Assembly: GCA_937920555.1 (NCBI GenBank)
Contig: CAKZTM010000041.1
Span: 1 to 64,000 of the forward strand
Length of the DNA: 64,000 nucleotides
DNA from: an uncultured Paracoccaceae bacterium
GTDB taxonomy: Bacteria; Pseudomonadota; Alphaproteobacteria; Rhodobacterales; Rhodobacteraceae
Reading direction: 5' to 3'
In this document: piece after piece, positions 61,569 to 64,000 of the stretch
Position numbering within the stretch: the stretch's first letter is position 1
How the letters are laid out: every line of letters begins with the position of its first letter
Notes under the pieces: generated by a model
The model's input: the letters and a program-made list of their open reading frames with translations, nothing else
Database searches by the model: none
Told to the model about the DNA's origin: nothing
Program-made: the position numbers and the translations under genes

Positions 61569-62912
61569 ATGACCACGGTTCTTGTGCGCAATGCCCGTGT
61601 GCTGGTCACTATGGATGGTGCGCGGCGCGAGCTTGAAGCCAGTGGTTTTTTTGCACGCAACGGGCGCATTGAGCAGGTTGGCGGTGATCTGCCTCGGATG
61701 GCTGACGAGATTGTTGATGCGGCCGGATGCGTGGTCACACCGGGGCTGATCAACACGCATCATCATCTTTATCAGACCCTGACCCGCGCGGTACCTGCCG
61801 GTCAGGACGCGCTTTTATTTGGTTGGCTCAAGACGCTTTACCCCATTTGGGCGCGGTTCGGGCCGGAGGAAATCCGGGTGTCGGCCAGTCTGGGTTTGGC
61901 GGAGTTGGCGCTGAGCGGCTGCACTTTGAGTTCTGATCATCTTTATCTCTACCCGAACGGTTCGTCTTTGGCCGACAGCATTGACGGGGCTCGCGAGATC
62001 GGAGTGCGGTTTCATCCGACCCGCGGCTCCATGAGCATCGGTGAGAGCGATGGCGGCCTGCCCCCTGACAGTCTGATTGAGGACGAGGCGGCGATCCTGA
62101 CCGACAGTGCCGATATGGTGGACCGGTTTCACGACCCATCTGAGGGTGCCATGTTGCGAGTGGGAATTGCCCCCTGCTCACCCTTTTCGGTCAGCCGCGA
62201 ATTGATGCGGGACGCGGCTATTTTGGCGCGTGAAAAGCAGGTCATGCTGCACACTCATTTGGCGGAAAATGACGAGGATGTCGTTTATTCGTTAGAGAAA
62301 TTTGGCTGTCGTCCCGGGCAATATGCTCAAGATTTGGGCTGGACCGGCGATGATGTTTGGCACGCCCATTGCGTGAAGTTGGATGCAGGCGAGATTGATT
62401 TGTTTGCGCGCACAAAGACCGGTGTGGCGCATTGTCCCTGTTCCAATTGCCGGTTGGGCTCAGGTATTGCACCGGTCCGGGCCATGCGTGATGCGGGGGT
62501 TCCTGTCGCACTTGGGGTGGACGGCTCAGCGTCCAATGATAGCGGGTCTTTGATCGGTGAGGCACGGCAGGCCATGTTATTGCAGCGTGTGGCTCATGCA
62601 GCGGATGCCATGTCCGCCCGTGAGGCCCTTGAGATTGCGACTTTGGGCGGGGCGGCTGTGCTTGGCCGCCCGGATCTGGGGTCTTTGGAGGTTGGGAAAC
62701 GGGCGGATTTTGTGCTTTGGGACACCAAGACCTTGCCCATGGCGGGTGGTTGGGACCCGGTGGCAGCGCTCATATTGTGCGGCCCTCACATGGCGCGGGA
62801 TGTGTATGTGGAGGGGCGTGCGGTTGTGCGGGACGGACGACTGGCCACAGCGGATGGGCAAGAAATCACCAGCCACGCTGCCCGGCTATGTGAAAACTTG
62901 ATAAACGGTTGA
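61569..62912 (+). CDS. 8-oxoguanine deaminase (guanine deaminase-like amidohydrolase)
   Basis: 447 residues. GLINTHHHLYQTLTRAVP, LHTHLAENDEDV, VWHAHCVKL and VAHCPCSNCRLGSGIAPV with LGVDGSASNDS: the metal-binding and substrate motifs of the 8-oxoguanine deaminase subgroup of amidohydrolases. Produces urate from 8-oxoguanine with release of ammonia. Purine salvage or clearing of oxidised bases; fits with the nucleoside genes nearby but is not in their operon. Confidence 0.85.
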   Translation: MTTVLVRNARVLVTMDGARRELEASGFFARNGRIEQVGGDLPRMADEIVDAAGCVVTPGLINTHHHLYQTLTRAVPAGQDALLFGWLKTLYPIWARFGPEEIRVSASLGLAELALSGCTLSSDHLYLYPNGSSLADSIDGAREIGVRFHPTRGSMSIGESDGGLPPDSLIEDEAAILTDSADMVDRFHDPSEGAMLRVGIAPCSPFSVSRELMRDAAILAREKQVMLHTHLAENDEDVVYSLEKFGCRPGQYAQDLGWTGDDVWHAHCVKLDAGEIDLFARTKTGVAHCPCSNCRLGSGIAPVRAMRDAGVPVALGVDGSASNDSGSLIGEARQAMLLQRVAHAADAMSAREALEIATLGGAAVLGRPDLGSLEVGKRADFVLWDTKTLPMAGGWDPVAALILCGPHMARDVYVEGRAVVRDGRLATADGQEITSHAARLCENLING

Positions 62913-62975
62913 GGGTTCATCTTTCCTTTAGCATTCGTGGCACCTATATTTTGAGCAACCCAAATAGGATGACGC

Positions 62976-64000
62976 ATGGCCGATCCCAACATTAAAGATG
63001 TGGAAACGGAAGAGGATGCCTATGCGCTGACCGGGCCGGTTGTCGATGCGATTTTGGATGCTGTAAAGCAGGACGAAAAGCCGCTGTTGATGGAGTTGTT
63101 AGAGCCGCTCCATGCCGCCGACATTGCCGATCTTTTAGAGCAGATATCCGCCCCCGACCGGCAGGGTTTGTTGGCGCTTTGGGGGGCTGAATTTGACGCC
63201 GATGTCTTGGCTGAGGTTGAGGAAGGCACCCGCGACGACCTTCTGGACGAGCTTCCCAATGACGTTCTGAATGAGGCCGTCAAGGAGTTGGACACAGACG
63301 ACCTTGTGTACTTGATCGAGGATTTGGACGACGCGGATCAAGAGCGGGTTCTAGATGCCTTGGACGAGGGTGACAGAGCGGCGGTTCTATCTTCGTTACA
63401 ATTCCCAGATGACAGTGCCGGGCGGATGATGCAGCGGGCGTTCGTTATGGCGCCCACCCATTGGACCGTTGGCGACACCATCGACCACATGCGCGCGTCC
63501 GATGATTTGCCGGAAAAGTTTTACGATGTGATTGTGACCGACCCGCGTCTGCGCCCTGTGGGTACGGTTGGGTTGAGCCGGATCATGGCCCATCCGCGCG
63601 ACAAGAAGATCGCCGAATTGATGGAGGAAGAATTTCGCACGCTTCCCGCCTCTCAGACCCGCGAAGATGTAGGCTATGCATTTTCGCAGTATCATCTTGT
63701 GTCGGCTCCGGTTGTGGACAGTGACGGCAGGTTGGTGGGGATCATCACCATTGATGACGCGGTTGAAGCCATGGAAGAGGAGCGCCACGAGGACATGATG
63801 CGTTTGGCCGGTGTGGGCGCTGAGGAGGAGCTGAGCGACAGCATTTGGGAGACCGCCCGGCAGCGATTTCCTTGGCTTTTCGTCAATCTGATCACGGCTG
63901 TTTTGGCGTCGCTTGTGATTTCCATGTTTTCTTCGACCATTGAGGCTTTGGTGGCGCTGGCGGTTTTGATGCCGATTGTGGCCTCCATGGGCGGGAACGC
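62976..64000 (+). CDS. mgtE: MgtE-type magnesium transporter, cut by the right edge
   Basis: Not in the ORF track because it runs off the edge. ATG after AGGA, reading MADPNIKDVETEEDAYALTG. MgtE N domain (about 30-130; LLMELLEPLHAADIADLLEQI, DDLVYLIEDLDDADQERVLDAL), two CBS domains (about 135-260; MAPTHWTVGDTIDHM, FSQYHLVSAPVVDSDGRLVGIITIDDAVEAM) and the first membrane helices (FPWLFVNLITAVLASLVISMF and on). Magnesium influx gated by the cytosolic domains. About 340 residues visible of roughly 450. Confidence 0.93.
   Translation, partial: MADPNIKDVETEEDAYALTGPVVDAILDAVKQDEKPLLMELLEPLHAADIADLLEQISAPDRQGLLALWGAEFDADVLAEVEEGTRDDLLDELPNDVLNEAVKELDTDDLVYLIEDLDDADQERVLDALDEGDRAAVLSSLQFPDDSAGRMMQRAFVMAPTHWTVGDTIDHMRASDDLPEKFYDVIVTDPRLRPVGTVGLSRIMAHPRDKKIAELMEEEFRTLPASQTREDVGYAFSQYHLVSAPVVDSDGRLVGIITIDDAVEAMEEERHEDMMRLAGVGAEEELSDSIWETARQRFPWLFVNLITAVLASLVISMFSSTIEALVALAVLMPIVASMGGN

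Overview
The window looks like chromosomal DNA of an alphaproteobacterium of the Rhodobacteraceae (Roseobacter group). Family-level evidence is an ScfR/PccR-type regulator beside pccB, a single-chain biotin-dependent pyruvate carboxylase, an MmcB-type DNA-repair protein, TRAP transport genes, several small proteins of roseobacter type, and a tRNA-His with A73 and no encoded G-1. I see no prophage, transposase, CRISPR array or plasmid module. Several intergenic repeat elements are the only mobile-like DNA.

Layout. 1-3.2 kb holds small secreted or membrane proteins (including an entericidin-like lipoprotein and a 56-residue protein that the ORF track misses) and a candidate structured RNA. 3.2-6.7 kb is pyruvate carboxylase. 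6.8-14.3 kb is a catabolic block: a Zn alcohol dehydrogenase, a complete TRAP transporter (dctPQM type), a TerC-family protein and a GMC oxidoreductase, with a divergent IclR regulator. 14.3-21 kb has tRNA-His, two small genes, a 941-residue glycosyltransferase and a RimB-RimK-aspartoacylase-like operon. 21-28.7 kb has a 6S RNA candidate followed by 5-formyl-THF cyclo-ligase, a YmdB-type phosphodiesterase, three transporters, YebC and an acidic-repeat lipoprotein. 28.8-31.6 kb has a fatty acid desaturase and a VOC/DUF3052/SRPBCC operon.

31.6-48.6 kb is a propionyl-CoA assimilation region: pccR, pccB, pccA and methylmalonyl-CoA mutase, interspersed with small or unknown genes, then a malic enzyme with a phosphotransacetylase-like domain. 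Together these would take propionyl-CoA to methylmalonyl-CoA and succinyl-CoA, with malic enzyme and pyruvate carboxylase balancing C4 and C3 acids. GCAAATTTGC palindromes in the pccB promoter and a related site before pccR are plausible PccR operators. No methylmalonyl-CoA epimerase was recognised.

48.8-54.1 kb is an unusual signalling operon: a periplasmic molybdopterin-oxidoreductase-fold-like protein, a membrane histidine kinase with a degenerate ATPase domain, a hybrid kinase (HisKA-HATPase-REC-HPt) and an NtrC/LuxO-like sigma54 activator. 54.1-59.4 kb is a tightly overlapping nucleoside salvage operon (cdd-deoC-deoA-deoB-add-upp). 59.6-61.6 kb carries three tandem lipoproteins sharing a VDxxGC...W.P...C module, two of them with C-terminal SPOR-like domains. 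The window ends with 8-oxoguanine deaminase and the start of mgtE.

The most distinctive signals are the 11-bp tandem TGTATGACNNN arrays at 18.3 and 36.0 kb, the three-lipoprotein cluster, the signalling operon, and the TAGAGCG-ended intergenic repeats whose ends supply the stop codons of neighbouring genes.
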